Below are positions 55,077-64,000 of a stretch of DNA of 64,000 nt, in pieces. The stretch is from positions 744,001-808,000 of the forward strand of contig NZ_FNFN01000002.1 in NCBI RefSeq assembly GCF_900101045.1. The letters are read 5' to 3'. The translations under genes and the position numbers were made by a program. Under the pieces are notes generated by a model. That model was not told the DNA's origin. It was given only the letters and a program-made list of their open reading frames with translations, and did no database searches. This DNA is from Nocardioides sp. YR527. GTDB taxonomy: Bacteria; Actinomycetota; Actinomycetes; Propionibacteriales; Nocardioidaceae. Numbering within the stretch: the stretch's first letter is position 1; the number at the start of each line of letters is the position of its first letter.

Positions 55077-56159
55077 TCACTCGCCGCGGATGAACGCCTC
55101 CAGCTGAACGCGACCCTCGGTGTCCTCGATCTGAACCGGCGGGCTCTTCATCAGGTAGGCCGAGGCCGGGATGATCGGGCCGCCGATGCCGCGGTCCTTG
55201 GCGATCTTGGCGGCACGGACGGCGTCGATGATGATGCCGGCGGAGTTCGGGGAGTCCCAGACCTCGAGCTTGTACTCCAGGTTGAGCGGGACGTCACCGA
55301 ACGCGCGACCCTCGAGCCGGACGTACGCCCACTTGCGGTCGTCGAGCCACTGCACGTAGTCCGACGGGCCGATGTGCACGTTGCGGTCGTCGATCTTGTC
55401 GGCCAGCTCGCCCTTGAGGTTGGAGGTGACCGCCTGGGTCTTGGAGACCTTCTTGGACTCCAGGCGCTCGCGCTCGAGCATGTTCTTGAAGTCCATGTTG
55501 CCGCCGACGTTGAGCTGGTACGTACGGTCCAGCGCGACGCCGCGGTCCTCGAACAGCTTGGCCATGACGCGGTGGGTGATGGTGGCACCGACCTGCGACT
55601 TGATGTCGTCACCGACGATCGGGACGCCGGCGTCCTCGAACTTCTTGGCCCACTCGGGGTCGGAGGCGATGAAGACCGGCAGCGCGTTGACGAAGGCGAC
55701 GCCCGCGTCGATCGCGCACTGGGCGTAGAACTTGTCCGCCTCCTCCGACCCGACGGGAAGGTAGGAGACGAGGACGTCGACCTCCTTCTCGCGCAGGATC
55801 GAGACGACGTCGACGGGGTCGAGGCCGGACTCGGAGATCGTCTGGCGGTAGTACTTGCCCAGACCGTCGAGCGTGGGGCCACGCTGGACCTCGACGCCCT
55901 TGAACGGGACGTCGGCGATCTTGATGGTGTTGTTCTCGGAGGCGTTGATCGCCTCGGAGAGGTCCTTGCCGACCTTCTTGTCGTCGACGTCGAAGGCGGC
56001 GACGAACTCGACGTCGGAGATGTGGTAGTCCCCGAACGTGACGTGCATGAGGCCCGGGACGGTGGCCGTCGGGTCGGCGTCCCGGTAGTACTCCACACCC
56101 TGGACCAGGGAGCTGGCACAGTTGCCGACTCCCGCGATTGCTACACGAACCGAACCCAT
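55077..56159 (-). CDS. ino1: Inositol-3-phosphate synthase
   Basis: 360 residues from ATG 56159 (GGAAGGAG upstream). Start [21 protein letters not shown] is the NAD-binding loop of the actinobacterial enzyme, with [25 protein letters not shown] in the catalytic core and [21 protein letters not shown] near the end. It isomerises glucose 6-phosphate to inositol 1-phosphate, the source of phosphatidylinositol and mycothiol. A PadR regulator lies 45 bp upstream, the order of Rv0046c-Rv0047c. Confidence 0.95.
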   Translation of the reverse strand: MGSVRVAIAGVGNCASSLVQGVEYYRDADPTATVPGLMHVTFGDYHISDVEFVAAFDVDDKKVGKDLSEAINASENNTIKIADVPFKGVEVQRGPTLDGLGKYYRQTISESGLDPVDVVSILREKEVDVLVSYLPVGSEEADKFYAQCAIDAGVAFVNALPVFIASDPEWAKKFEDAGVPIVGDDIKSQVGATITHRVMAKLFEDRGVALDRTYQLNVGGNMDFKNMLERERLESKKVSKTQAVTSNLKGELADKIDDRNVHIGPSDYVQWLDDRKWAYVRLEGRAFGDVPLNLEYKLEVWDSPNSAGIIIDAVRAAKIAKDRGIGGPIIPASAYLMKSPPVQIEDTEGRVQLEAFIRGE

Positions 56160-56204
56160 CGGGGCTCCTTCCAATACTCCTGGGCCGACTCACCGGCCCG
56201 GAGA

Positions 56205-56858
56205 TCATTTCTCGTTCTCTTGGCTGCTCTGCGCTGTGCGCGAGACGTCCGCTTCGTCGCGTACGCCATCGTCATCCCCCAGATCCCCCCGACCCGCTGC
56301 CTGCTCATCGATCGCAGGCTTGGGGTTGCGCTCGGCGTCGATCAGCGAGGAGAGCCATCGGACCTCCCGCTCGACCGACTCGACACCGTGACGCTGAAGC
56401 TCGCGGGCGTAGGAGTCGACCTCTTTCTGGGTCATGGCAAGCTCGCGTTGCACCCGGTCGAGCCGCTCCTGGAGCCGGCTGCGACGTCCTTCGAGGACGC
56501 GGAGCCTGATCTCCATGTCGGTGCGACCGAAGAACGCGAACCTGATGTCGAAGGTGTCGTCCTCCCAGGCCATCGGACCGACCTCGGACATGAGCTGGGT
56601 GAACTCACGTTCGCCGGCCGGTGTCAGCTGGTAGACGATCCGCGGACGCCGGGTCACCGGCGTGACGGTCTGCGCCGCCTCCTCGATGAGGTGCTTGCGC
56701 AGCATCTTCTTCAGAGCCGGGTAGAGAGAGCCGTACGACAGCACTCGCCCCCAGCCCAGCATCAGGTTGAGCCGCTTGCGCAGCTCGTAGCCATGCATAG
56801 GCGACTCGTGCAGCAGCCCAAGGACTGCCAACTCGATCGTCTCTGCGCGACGTGCCAT
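56205..56858 (-). CDS. PadR-family transcriptional regulator
   Basis: 217 residues. The winged helix is MARRAETIELAVLGLLHESPMHGYELRKRLNLMLGWGRVLSYGSLYPALKKMLRKHLI, wing PRIVYQLTPAGEREF. A C-terminal helical domain (MEIRLRVLEGRRSRLQERLDRVQRELAMTQKEVDSYARELQ) gives the dimer coiled coil, and an acidic tail follows residue 190. It is expected to control ino1 and itself; a GATATATC palindrome sits 16 bp before its start (56874-56881). Confidence 0.9.
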   Translation of the reverse strand: MARRAETIELAVLGLLHESPMHGYELRKRLNLMLGWGRVLSYGSLYPALKKMLRKHLIEEAAQTVTPVTRRPRIVYQLTPAGEREFTQLMSEVGPMAWEDDTFDIRFAFFGRTDMEIRLRVLEGRRSRLQERLDRVQRELAMTQKEVDSYARELQRHGVESVEREVRWLSSLIDAERNPKPAIDEQAAGRGDLGDDDGVRDEADVSRTAQSSQENEK

Positions 56859-57190
56859 GCGACCTATCGTACCGATATATCCGCGATGGCAAATAGAGAC
56901 CTAAGTCTTGTCTGAATACGCCGGACGAGACCACTTCGATGCAACCGTCACCGAACTGTTGACGTCGGGTGACTCGACGCGCGCTGGGCGTGGATGCGGG
57001 AGCGCTAGCGTCGATTGCGTACGCTGATGGCTGCCGTTCACCTACCCGAGGACCCACCCGGGGAAGGCCAGGCAAGCGTCGCGCGTCAGGTTGATGGGAT
57101 TCCCTCGGGGGGATTCAGCGACGTCGGGGGATTGTCAGTGTCAGCCCGTCCGGTCACGTGCCGGGCAGTCACAGGAGCAGTGCTACACCC
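56859..57190. promoter_or_regulatory. Divergent PadR / penicillin-binding protein control region
   Basis: 332 bp without a gene. A GATATATC palindrome (56874-56881) near the PadR start is a candidate autoregulatory operator. Beyond that I see no clear promoter or structured RNA; a GGGGGATT-type repeat occurs near 57115-57140. Confidence 0.4.
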
Positions 57191-59947
57191 GTGAGCGACC
57201 CATCCGGCGGCTTTTCTCAGAGGCCCAGCCCCCGCAGTGCCAGTCCCCGTAGATCCGATCTCGGCGGGCAGCAAGGACGACCCCAGGGCGGACCGCGCCC
57301 ACCTCAGGGTGGTCCAGGCGGTCGACCGCCGGCTCCGCGCCGCCCGCAGGGCGCTCCCCAGGGCGCGCCCTCAGGTGGTCGCCCCCAGCCCCGCGGCCAG
57401 CGGCCGATGCCTCCGGGCGGACCCCGACCCGGTCAGCGGCAGCCCTACCCGCCGGGACCCCGTCGTCCCGGTGAGCCCCCGGTCGACCGTCTCGGTCAGC
57501 GGCCCGCACGTCCCGAGCGCGGCGGCGGCGGTCGCGGGCCGCGTGACCCCAACTCCGTAGCCGGCGCGCCGAACGGCCGCTTCGATGACGAGGGGCTGGA
57601 CAAGAAGGCTCTGGCCCGCAAGGTCGGCAAGATCGCGGCGATCGTCGCCCTGGTGATGGCGCTGATCGGCAGCGGCGCGGTGATCATCTCCTACAACATG
57701 ATCTCCGTCCCCAGCGCCAACGCGGCGTTCGAGGCCGAGTCGAGCTTCGTCTACTACGCCGGTGGCAAGAAGGAGGTCGGCCGCTTCCAGGCGGGCGACC
57801 AGAACCGTGACGCGCTGAGCGTGGACGAGATGCCCGCGCTCGTGAAGGACGCCGCGGTGGCGGCCGAGGACCGCAGCTTCTACGAGAACAACGGCATCGA
57901 CCTCAAGGGCATCGCGCGCACGCTCTTCACCAACGCCACCACCGGCAGCGCGGGCGGTGCGTCGACGATCACCCAGCAGTACGTCAAGAACCTCTACCTG
58001 ACCCAGGAGCGCACCTACTCGCGCAAGGTCAAGGAAGCGGTGATCTCGCTCAAGATCAGCCGCCAGAAGTCCAAGGACGAGATCCTCACCGGCTACCTCA
58101 ACACCGTCTACTTCGGCCGTGGCGCCTACGGCGTCCAGGCCGCCGCGAAGACCTACTTCCGCAAGTCGGCCAAGGACCTCAACATCAAGGAAGCCGCGGC
58201 GCTGACCGCGATCCTCAACAACCCCAACGGCTTCGACCCGGAGAAGGAAGGCAAGGACTCCGGCGGCACCGAGCTGCTCGGCCGTTACCAGTACGTCCTC
58301 AAGGGCATGGGCGAGCTCCAGGCCTCGGGCAAGGCGCTCAGCAAGTACGACGACGCCACCCTCGAGAAGTCCAAGGAGGCGCTGCCCAAGTTCCCCAAGC
58401 CGCTGGCCGACAGCCGCCTCGGCGGCCAGAAGGGTCACGCGCTGACCCTGGTGAAGAACGAGCTGAAGTCCCTCAAGGACGAGAACGGCAACCCCCTCTT
58501 CACCGAGGAGGAGATCGACAGCAAGGGGCTGAAGGTCACCACAACGCTCAGCGCGAAGGCGATGAAGACCGCGGAGGACGCCGTCAGGGACGTGCGCCCC
58601 AGCGACAAGAAGGCGGTCAGCGCAAAGCACCCCGAGAACGAGCTGCACGTCGGTGCCGCCACGGTCGATGTGAAGACCGGTGCCCTCAAGGGCTTCTACG
58701 GCGGCCAGGACTACCTCGACTCCCAGATCAACTGGGCGGCCTCGGGCGGTATGGCCGGTTCGACGATGAAGCCGTTCACGATGGCGGCTGCGCTTGAGGC
58801 GGGCTACTCGCTCAAGGACACCTGGACCGGCGAGGGCGGTTGGGAGATCCCGGGCACTGACCGAGTGGTCCGCAACTCGGGCCAGACCGCGGCGGACCCC
58901 ACCGGTCACGGCTACGGCGACCACATCACCGGCATCAAGGCCATGGAGGAGTCGGTCAACACGTCGTTCGTCCAGATGTCGACCTCCTTGCCCAACGGCA
59001 GCGCAGATGTCTATGACATGGCGGTCAAGTCGGGCCTGCCGCCGCAGGCAGACGAGGCTGAGGACGCACCGGCGGACTACCGCTCGATGCCTGCCTTCTC
59101 CACGGACTTCTACGCCAAGGACTATCTGATCACCCTGGGCAAGGGCCGGATGAGTCCGATCAACATGGCCAACGCCTACGCGACCATCGCCAACGGCGGC
59201 ATGCGAAACACGGTGCACGTCGTCTCGAAGGTGGTCGACGCCGACGGCGACGTTGCCTACGAGTGGAACCAGCGCGACGGCGAGGAACGGGCGATGTCCG
59301 AGGACGCCGCCGATGACACCTCCTACGCGCTTCAACAGGTCGTGAAGAACGGCACCGGCCAGACCGTCAGCAGCATCAGCCAGCCGGCTGCAGGCAAGAC
59401 AGGCACCGCGACCAACGACGACGGCGACGTGTCTTCGGCGTGGTTCGCGGGATATACCCCGCAGCTCGCGACGGCAGTGATGTACGTCCGTGGCAAGGGC
59501 GCCGGCAAGCTCGACGGCTGGCTCGACTCCTACTTCGGAGCCGGCTACCCAGCCGAGACCTGGGCCACGATGATGGGCGCATTGACCGATGATCTCGACA
59601 TCGAGGAGTTCCCGGAGCCGGCCTGGATGGATGGCGAGGCGCCGATGGAAGGCCACGAACCCTCGCTGACCGCCACCCCGACCCCCACCCCGACCGAGTC
59701 GGCGGACTGCTCCAAGAAGGACGAGCGCAAGGGTCTCTGCATCCCGATCGAGGAGCCGGAGGAGAGCCAGAGTCCCACGGATGGCGCCACCGACGGTGAC
59801 CCGGACCCGTCGGCGACCCCCGACGAGCCCGAGGCGACCGATCCGACGGTGACCGAGACCGCGTGCGACTGGTTCGGCGATTGCGAGTCGTCCTCGCCAC
59901 CGGCGGATGGCAATAATGGGGGCGGCAATGGCGCTACCACCGAATAG
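57191..59947 (+). CDS. Class A penicillin-binding protein (PonA1-like)
   Basis: 918 residues from the GTG at 57191. A 130-residue Pro/Gly/Arg/Gln-rich cytoplasmic tail precedes one membrane helix (IAAIVALVMALIGSGAVIISYNMI). Transglycosylase: EDRSFYENNGIDLKGIARTL and GGASTITQQYVKNLYL. Transpeptidase: SxxK is STMKPF, SxN is SVN, and KTG is GKTGTATND. A Ser/Pro/Glu/Thr-rich secreted C-tail ends the protein. It polymerises and crosslinks peptidoglycan. Order PadR then PBP then GT-C matches Rv0047c-Rv0050-Rv0051. Confidence 0.95.
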   Translation: MSDPSGGFSQRPSPRSASPRRSDLGGQQGRPQGGPRPPQGGPGGRPPAPRRPQGAPQGAPSGGRPQPRGQRPMPPGGPRPGQRQPYPPGPRRPGEPPVDRLGQRPARPERGGGGRGPRDPNSVAGAPNGRFDDEGLDKKALARKVGKIAAIVALVMALIGSGAVIISYNMISVPSANAAFEAESSFVYYAGGKKEVGRFQAGDQNRDALSVDEMPALVKDAAVAAEDRSFYENNGIDLKGIARTLFTNATTGSAGGASTITQQYVKNLYLTQERTYSRKVKEAVISLKISRQKSKDEILTGYLNTVYFGRGAYGVQAAAKTYFRKSAKDLNIKEAAALTAILNNPNGFDPEKEGKDSGGTELLGRYQYVLKGMGELQASGKALSKYDDATLEKSKEALPKFPKPLADSRLGGQKGHALTLVKNELKSLKDENGNPLFTEEEIDSKGLKVTTTLSAKAMKTAEDAVRDVRPSDKKAVSAKHPENELHVGAATVDVKTGALKGFYGGQDYLDSQINWAASGGMAGSTMKPFTMAAALEAGYSLKDTWTGEGGWEIPGTDRVVRNSGQTAADPTGHGYGDHITGIKAMEESVNTSFVQMSTSLPNGSADVYDMAVKSGLPPQADEAEDAPADYRSMPAFSTDFYAKDYLITLGKGRMSPINMANAYATIANGGMRNTVHVVSKVVDADGDVAYEWNQRDGEERAMSEDAADDTSYALQQVVKNGTGQTVSSISQPAAGKTGTATNDDGDVSSAWFAGYTPQLATAVMYVRGKGAGKLDGWLDSYFGAGYPAETWATMMGALTDDLDIEEFPEPAWMDGEAPMEGHEPSLTATPTPTPTESADCSKKDERKGLCIPIEEPEESQSPTDGATDGDPDPSATPDEPEATDPTVTETACDWFGDCESSSPPADGNNGGGNGATTE

Positions 59948-59959
59948 GGCACTTACTTC

Positions 59960-61396
59960 GTGACTGATGGTCCAGTGACCGCCCCCACGGCGGAGGATCC
60001 GGTTGTCCGGACCGCCTCCACCGCGGTGGGCGGTCCTCTCGGGGGACTCGCACACGGCCGACGGCGCTGGTTCAGCGCGGTCGGCCTGCTGCTGCTGCTG
60101 ACCTCGCTGACGTTCGCGATCGGGATGGTCTCCAAGCAGACCTGCTACAACGCCACCTGGACCAACGGCGACACCCGATACACCCACTTCTGCTACTCCG
60201 ACCTGCCCTATCTCTACGTCGACCGTGGACTGGCCGAGCAGGAATGGCCCTACTCCTCCGATCCTGAGGTCCGGGCGCGCTATCAGCAGGTGATGGAGTA
60301 TCCGGTCGGCATCTCCTACTACGCCTGGGCGACGTCCCACGTCACCGACTGGCTGACCGACACTCCCGACGAGGACGAGCGCCATCTCGTCGAGACCTCC
60401 AGCTTCTGGGGTCAGCCAGGCATGCACCACGAGATCCGGACCTTCATCGTCGTCAACGTCATCGGCTTCGCGGTCGCGGCGCTGCTCTCGGCCTGGTTCC
60501 TGGCGCGTACGCACCGCCGACGGCCCTGGGACGCGGCCGCGTTCGCGCTAGCCCCGGTGCTGGCGGCGACCGGGATCATCAACTGGGACATGCTGGCCGT
60601 GGTCTTCGTGGCCGGGGCGCTGTGGGCGTGGTCGCGAGATCGGCCGCTGCTGACCGGCATCCTCATCGGACTCGGCTGCGCGACCAAGCTCTACCCGCTC
60701 TTCCTGCTCGGCGGGCTGGTGGTGATCTGCATCCGGCGCCGCCGCTACTACGACCTGGCGGTCGCCGCCCTGGCAACGGTCCTCGCCTGGGTGCTCGCCA
60801 ACCTGCCCGCGATGGCCACCGGCCTGGAGGAGTGGAAGGTCTTCTGGAGCTTCAACTCCGAGCGCGGCCCCGACCTCGGCTCGCTGTGGCTCGTCGTCCA
60901 GCAGGCCAGCGACGCGACGATCTCGGCGCAGACGGTCAACCTCGTCTCCTGGGCCTTCTTCATCGCCTGGTGCAGCGGCGTACTCATCATCGGGCTGACG
61001 GCTCGCGAGACGCCACGGCTGGCGCAGCTCGGCTTCCTGATCGTCGCCGGGTTCCTGCTGGTCAACAAGGTCTATTCACCGCAGTACGTCCTGTGGCTGC
61101 TGCCGCTGGCCGTCCTCGCCGTGCCACGCTGGCGTGACCAGCTCATCTGGCAGGCCGGTGAGCTCTTCTACTTCGTCGCGGTCTGGTGGTATCTCGCCGA
61201 CATCCTGGCCGGCAGCGGTGGGGACCAGCCGGTCTACTGGTTCGCGATCCTCGCCCGGGTCGCCGCCGAGATCTATCTGATCGTGGTCGTGGTCCGGGAG
61301 ATCTACGAGCCGTGGCGCGATCCGGTCCGGTGGACCGAGGCTCGCGCGGAGGCTCAGGAATCCAGGACGATCTCGTCGAACGAGGTCGCGGTGTAG
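59960..61396 (+). CDS. GT-C family glycosyltransferase (DUF2029/GT87-like, Rv0051-like)
   Basis: 478 residues from a GTG, with about ten membrane helices. After the first helix, a periplasmic loop contains paired acidic residues (FCYSDLPYLYVDRGLAEQEWPYS), the expected position of the GT-C catalytic Asp. Later helices carry IINWDMLAVVFVAGALWAW and KVYSPQYVLWLLPL. Family members use polyprenyl-phosphate mannose or arabinose for envelope glycans. The 3' end overlaps the convergent racemase-like gene by 43 bp. Confidence 0.87.
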   Translation: MTDGPVTAPTAEDPVVRTASTAVGGPLGGLAHGRRRWFSAVGLLLLLTSLTFAIGMVSKQTCYNATWTNGDTRYTHFCYSDLPYLYVDRGLAEQEWPYSSDPEVRARYQQVMEYPVGISYYAWATSHVTDWLTDTPDEDERHLVETSSFWGQPGMHHEIRTFIVVNVIGFAVAALLSAWFLARTHRRRPWDAAAFALAPVLAATGIINWDMLAVVFVAGALWAWSRDRPLLTGILIGLGCATKLYPLFLLGGLVVICIRRRRYYDLAVAALATVLAWVLANLPAMATGLEEWKVFWSFNSERGPDLGSLWLVVQQASDATISAQTVNLVSWAFFIAWCSGVLIIGLTARETPRLAQLGFLIVAGFLLVNKVYSPQYVLWLLPLAVLAVPRWRDQLIWQAGELFYFVAVWWYLADILAGSGGDQPVYWFAILARVAAEIYLIVVVVREIYEPWRDPVRWTEARAEAQESRTISSNEVAV

Positions 61397-62406
61397 CGCA
61401 CCCGCACCTCGAGCTCCTCGCCGACCTCGGGCACGCGCGCGCCCGAGGGGAGCATGAGCATCGACTCCTGCATGTGTGGCGGCTCGGCGAACCAGAGCGC
61501 CTTGCCGTCGAGCGTGTAGGGCGAGCGCGACTGTCCCATGGCGTCGAGTCCGCCGCGGGCGACCGCGAGGGCGCGGGAGCGCAGGTGGGTGTCGCCCAGC
61601 GGCGCCTCGAGCCCGATCCCGTGGGCGGTGCCGCCGGAGGCGACCACCAGATGACCGGCGCGCATCGCGGTGCGGCCGCGGTAGCCGTAGGAATATCCCC
61701 GCTCGAGCGGGTGTACGTCCTCGACGGTCGCGGTCACGGTGAGCGCGCCGCGGTCACCGAGCCACAGCGCGGTGCCGACGCGGGGCCGGAAGGTGATGTC
61801 GCCGTAGGCCGCGCGCAGCTGGGCCAGCTCGTTGGCGCTCAGGTGGGAGACCCACACCGTCTTCGCCTCGGCGCCGACGACGGCGTCCATCTGGGCGCGT
61901 ACCTCGGCGAGCGAGCCGCCGTCGAGGCCGAAGTGCATGGTGATGCCCTCGAAACGGGCGTGCTCGCGGGCGACCGCGGCGGTCGGCCACAGGTCGCTCG
62001 GCGTCATCCCGTGGCGCCGCATCGAGGTGACCAGCTCGAGGATCACCCGCGCGCCGGGCTGGCGCTCCAGCAGCAGCGGCAGGTCCTCGGGGCGGCTGAT
62101 GGTGTGGATGATCCGGTCGGCGATCTCCGGGTTGATCTCGGGCGAGTAGGGCCGCCACGGGGTCAGGACGTAGATCGAGCCACTGAACCGGGTCGCCACC
62201 TCCCACACCTCGTTGTAGGTGCCCACCGCGAGCGTGTCGACGCCCGTGCCGAGACTGTTGAGCCACTCGGTCTGGTGGGCGAGCTTGCGCAGGGTCAGGC
62301 CGTAGCCGTTGCCCTTCGCCACCGGGACCAGGCCAGGAGTCGCCTCGGCGAAGGTCTGGACGTGCTTGCGCCAGCGATCGGCGTCAACGGTCAGTTTCAG
62401 CGGCAT
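61354..62406 (-). CDS. Alanine-racemase-fold PLP protein
   Basis: 350 residues. The PLP lysine lies in LVPVAKGNGYGLTLRKLA (near residue 31), and the barrel ends with PRVGTALWLGDRGALTVTATVEDVHPLERGYSYGY and a beta domain. It is shorter than Alr (about 370-380) and diverged in the usual second-half active-site segment. It may therefore racemise another amino acid, or not racemise at all. It lies 7 bp after a FemX-like gene in the same direction, suggesting that both modify the peptidoglycan peptide. Confidence 0.8.
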   Translation of the reverse strand: MPLKLTVDADRWRKHVQTFAEATPGLVPVAKGNGYGLTLRKLAHQTEWLNSLGTGVDTLAVGTYNEVWEVATRFSGSIYVLTPWRPYSPEINPEIADRIIHTISRPEDLPLLLERQPGARVILELVTSMRRHGMTPSDLWPTAAVAREHARFEGITMHFGLDGGSLAEVRAQMDAVVGAEAKTVWVSHLSANELAQLRAAYGDITFRPRVGTALWLGDRGALTVTATVEDVHPLERGYSYGYRGRTAMRAGHLVVASGGTAHGIGLEAPLGDTHLRSRALAVARGGLDAMGQSRSPYTLDGKALWFAEPPHMQESMLMLPSGARVPEVGEELEVRVRYTATSFDEIVLDS

Positions 62407-62413
62407 ACGGTGA

Positions 62414-63577
62414 TCAGCGCCTCTTCATGTAGACATCGAAGGCCGTGTAGATCGGCTTGTTCAGCGGCAGGTCCCACTCCCCGGCGTACTCCACCGCTTG
62501 GCCACCGGTGCCGACCTTGAACTGGATCAGCCCCACGTGGGAGTCGTCGGTGGAGAGTGTCGGGGTGATGCCGCGCAGGTCGTAGGTGGTCGCGCCGGCG
62601 GCCATGGCGTCCTGGATCATCGCCCACTGGAGGGCGTTGGAGCCACGTACGTCTCGCTTCTCGGTCGAGGAGGCGCCGTAGGAGTACCAGGCGTGCTTGC
62701 CGACGCGGACCATGATGGTCGCGGCGACGAGGTCGCCCTCGTGTCGGGCCAGGAAGAGCTTGATGCGCTCCGGATCCTCGTTCGACATCGCCCAGAACAT
62801 GGTGCTGAAGTAGCTCCGCTGCCGCGGCGTGAAGTGGTCGCGCGCGGCGGTGTGGACGTAGAGATCGTGGAATGCGCTCAGGTCGCCCTCGAAGTCGCCG
62901 TCGGCAGGGTTGGTGGGGGAGGTGACGGTCACCTCGACGCCCATCTTGGCCGACTTCTTGATGTTGCGGCGCCAGAGCTGGTTCATCCCCTTGAGGACCT
63001 CGTCCTCGGTCTTCGGGGTGCCGTCCTCGTGCGCCAGCGGGATGACGAAGTTGTACTGCGGCTGCCCCGCGCCGAAGCCGTCCTCGGGAGACTGGAGCCG
63101 CCAGCCCGCCGCCCGCAGCTGCGAGACGACGCGTGCGCCGGTCGCATCGCGGTGGGTCGGAGTCAGCTGGTTGAGCCGCTGGACGGTGTCGTCGGCGATG
63201 CCGTCCTTGACCTGGTTGGCGTTCCAGGTCGCTGTGGTGACCGGCGGTCCGATGCGGATGCCGAAGGCGCCGTTCTTCTTCAGGTACGCCGCCAGCGGCT
63301 CCAGCCACGGAGCCAGGTCGCCCGACCAGTCGATGCTCGGGCCCTCCGGCAGGTAGGCGAGGGTGAACCGCTCCAGCTTCGGGACCGGCCGGTGCAGCAC
63401 GAGCGCGGCCCCGACGATGGAACCGCCCTGGAGGCTGTCGAACCATCCGACCGACTCCGAGCGCCACTCGGTCTTGACCTGGGCCCACGACGGGGTCTGG
63501 AGGAAGCTCACGCTGGGTTGCTTCTCGATGAAGGCGAGATGCTCCGCAGCGGTGATGGGGCGCACGGTGAGACTCAC
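62414..63577 (-). CDS. FemX/FemAB-family lipid II peptidyl transferase
   Basis: 387 residues from a GTG. Two GNAT-like halves are typical of Fem proteins: VSFLQTPSWAQVKTEWRSESVGWFD at the start, the lipid-II motif LAYLPEGPSIDWSGDLAPWLEPLAAYLKKNGAFGIRIGPP, MNQLWRRNIKKSAKMGVEV and WYSYGASSTEKRDVRGSNALQWAMIQDAMAAGATTYDLRGI near the end. Fem enzymes add amino acids from aminoacyl-tRNA to the stem peptide to make cross-bridges. It is upstream of the racemase-like gene. Confidence 0.92.
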   Translation of the reverse strand: MSLTVRPITAAEHLAFIEKQPSVSFLQTPSWAQVKTEWRSESVGWFDSLQGGSIVGAALVLHRPVPKLERFTLAYLPEGPSIDWSGDLAPWLEPLAAYLKKNGAFGIRIGPPVTTATWNANQVKDGIADDTVQRLNQLTPTHRDATGARVVSQLRAAGWRLQSPEDGFGAGQPQYNFVIPLAHEDGTPKTEDEVLKGMNQLWRRNIKKSAKMGVEVTVTSPTNPADGDFEGDLSAFHDLYVHTAARDHFTPRQRSYFSTMFWAMSNEDPERIKLFLARHEGDLVAATIMVRVGKHAWYSYGASSTEKRDVRGSNALQWAMIQDAMAAGATTYDLRGITPTLSTDDSHVGLIQFKVGTGGQAVEYAGEWDLPLNKPIYTAFDVYMKRR

Positions 63578-63867
63578 CCGCAGAAGGCTACCCGCTCCGG
63601 CGGTGGGGCCGAATCCCGGTGGTCGCGCTTGCCGGGAGCACTGTCGGCGAGCCTCTCAGCGCCCCAATGTGGGGACAATCGCCCCGCTCCCTAGTGAGTC
63701 CGTGGCGCTGAGCCGCTATTGTCGGCGACCAGATGTATCACGGCTTGGGGCCTGACCTCCTTGTTGCCGTGACAGCAACTATGACCACCACGATGGCGCG
63801 CCCGCGCGTCATCTGGCCCCGCAGCGGCTCCGCGCCGATCCGGAGGCCGCCGGTCGAGGAGGGGACT

Positions 63868-64000
63868 GTGACACGGGTGCGACGCGGGGTCGGGCATGCC
63901 GACGCACCCGCGACCGTATGGTCCCGGGCCACAGCCGACTTCGACCGTTGGCTCAGCGGCGACTCCGCCGCCCTCGACGAGCTGGTAGCGACGATGACGC
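63868..64000 (+). CDS. RNA polymerase sigma factor (N-terminus only)
   Basis: The frame is open to the window end (44 codons). GAGGAGGGG precedes the GTG at 63868; an in-frame ATG at 63733 would add 45 residues. The visible FDRWLSGDSAALDELVATM is the opening helix of sigma-70 region 2 as in ECF and SigJ-like factors. Divergent from the FemX-like gene, so cell-envelope stress control is a reasonable but unproved guess. Confidence 0.6.
   Translation, partial: MTRVRRGVGHADAPATVWSRATADFDRWLSGDSAALDELVATMT

Noticed and set aside
57371..60514. 1047-codon minus-strand frame
   Set aside because: Spans antisense of two clear genes (penicillin-binding protein and GT-C transferase). Composition is that of a shadow frame.
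63691..63932. Short minus-strand frames near the right end
   Set aside because: No ribosome-binding site or recognisable domain, and they oppose the start of the sigma-factor frame.

Overview
The window is high-GC actinobacterial chromosome, most like Nocardioidaceae (Nocardioides or a relative). This rests on gene order and protein types read from the sequence; no search was run. It spans the replication origin, and an integrated mobile element occupies the left edge.

1-8.6 kb: the right part of an actinomycete integrative and conjugative element (AICE, pSAM2-like). It has a GntR repressor divergent from a Pra-type activator, then a chain of small genes, an FtsK/TraB-type DNA translocase, a WhiB regulator, a rolling-circle Rep, an excisionase and a tyrosine integrase ending beside tRNA-Ala(TGC). 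Nearly every gene junction in the chain overlaps by 1-4 nt. In its middle are five tandem, diverged paralogues of about 95 residues each, which I cannot assign to a family. They are the best candidate here for something undescribed.

8.6-15.5 kb: housekeeping and accessory genes (DLW-39 protein, a propeller-like protein, a metallo-beta-lactamase-fold hydrolase, an ABC exporter, tRNA-Ile and an orphan AbiEi-like protein flanked by a repeat and a 22-bp hairpin).

15.5-45.7 kb: the conserved origin block. Minus strand: dnaA, dnaN, gnd, recF, dciA, gyrB, gyrA, DUF3566. Plus strand: rpmH, rnpA, yidD, yidC, khpB, rsmG, parA, parB. The dnaA-dnaN gap carries a DnaA-box cluster (oriC) and five parS or parS-like sites lie at 30.7-38.2 kb. 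Beyond parB come an aminotransferase, a GNAT protein, trxA, trxB, a MurJ-partner pseudokinase, murJ, a DUF6049 protein and pcnA.

Between 21 and 39 kb there are about 39 copies of a bulged palindrome in two families with compensatory outer-stem changes. Some copies lie inside the coding sequences of recF, dciA and yidD. None were seen from 39 to 64 kb.

45.7-64 kb: a secreted RTX-repeat protein, a START-fold protein, a DUF2637 membrane protein divergent from a MacA/MacB-like export operon (with a SOS-box-like palindrome between them), inositol-phosphate synthase with a PadR regulator, a class A penicillin-binding protein, a GT-C glycosyltransferase, an alanine-racemase-like protein with a FemX-like transferase, and the start of a sigma factor.
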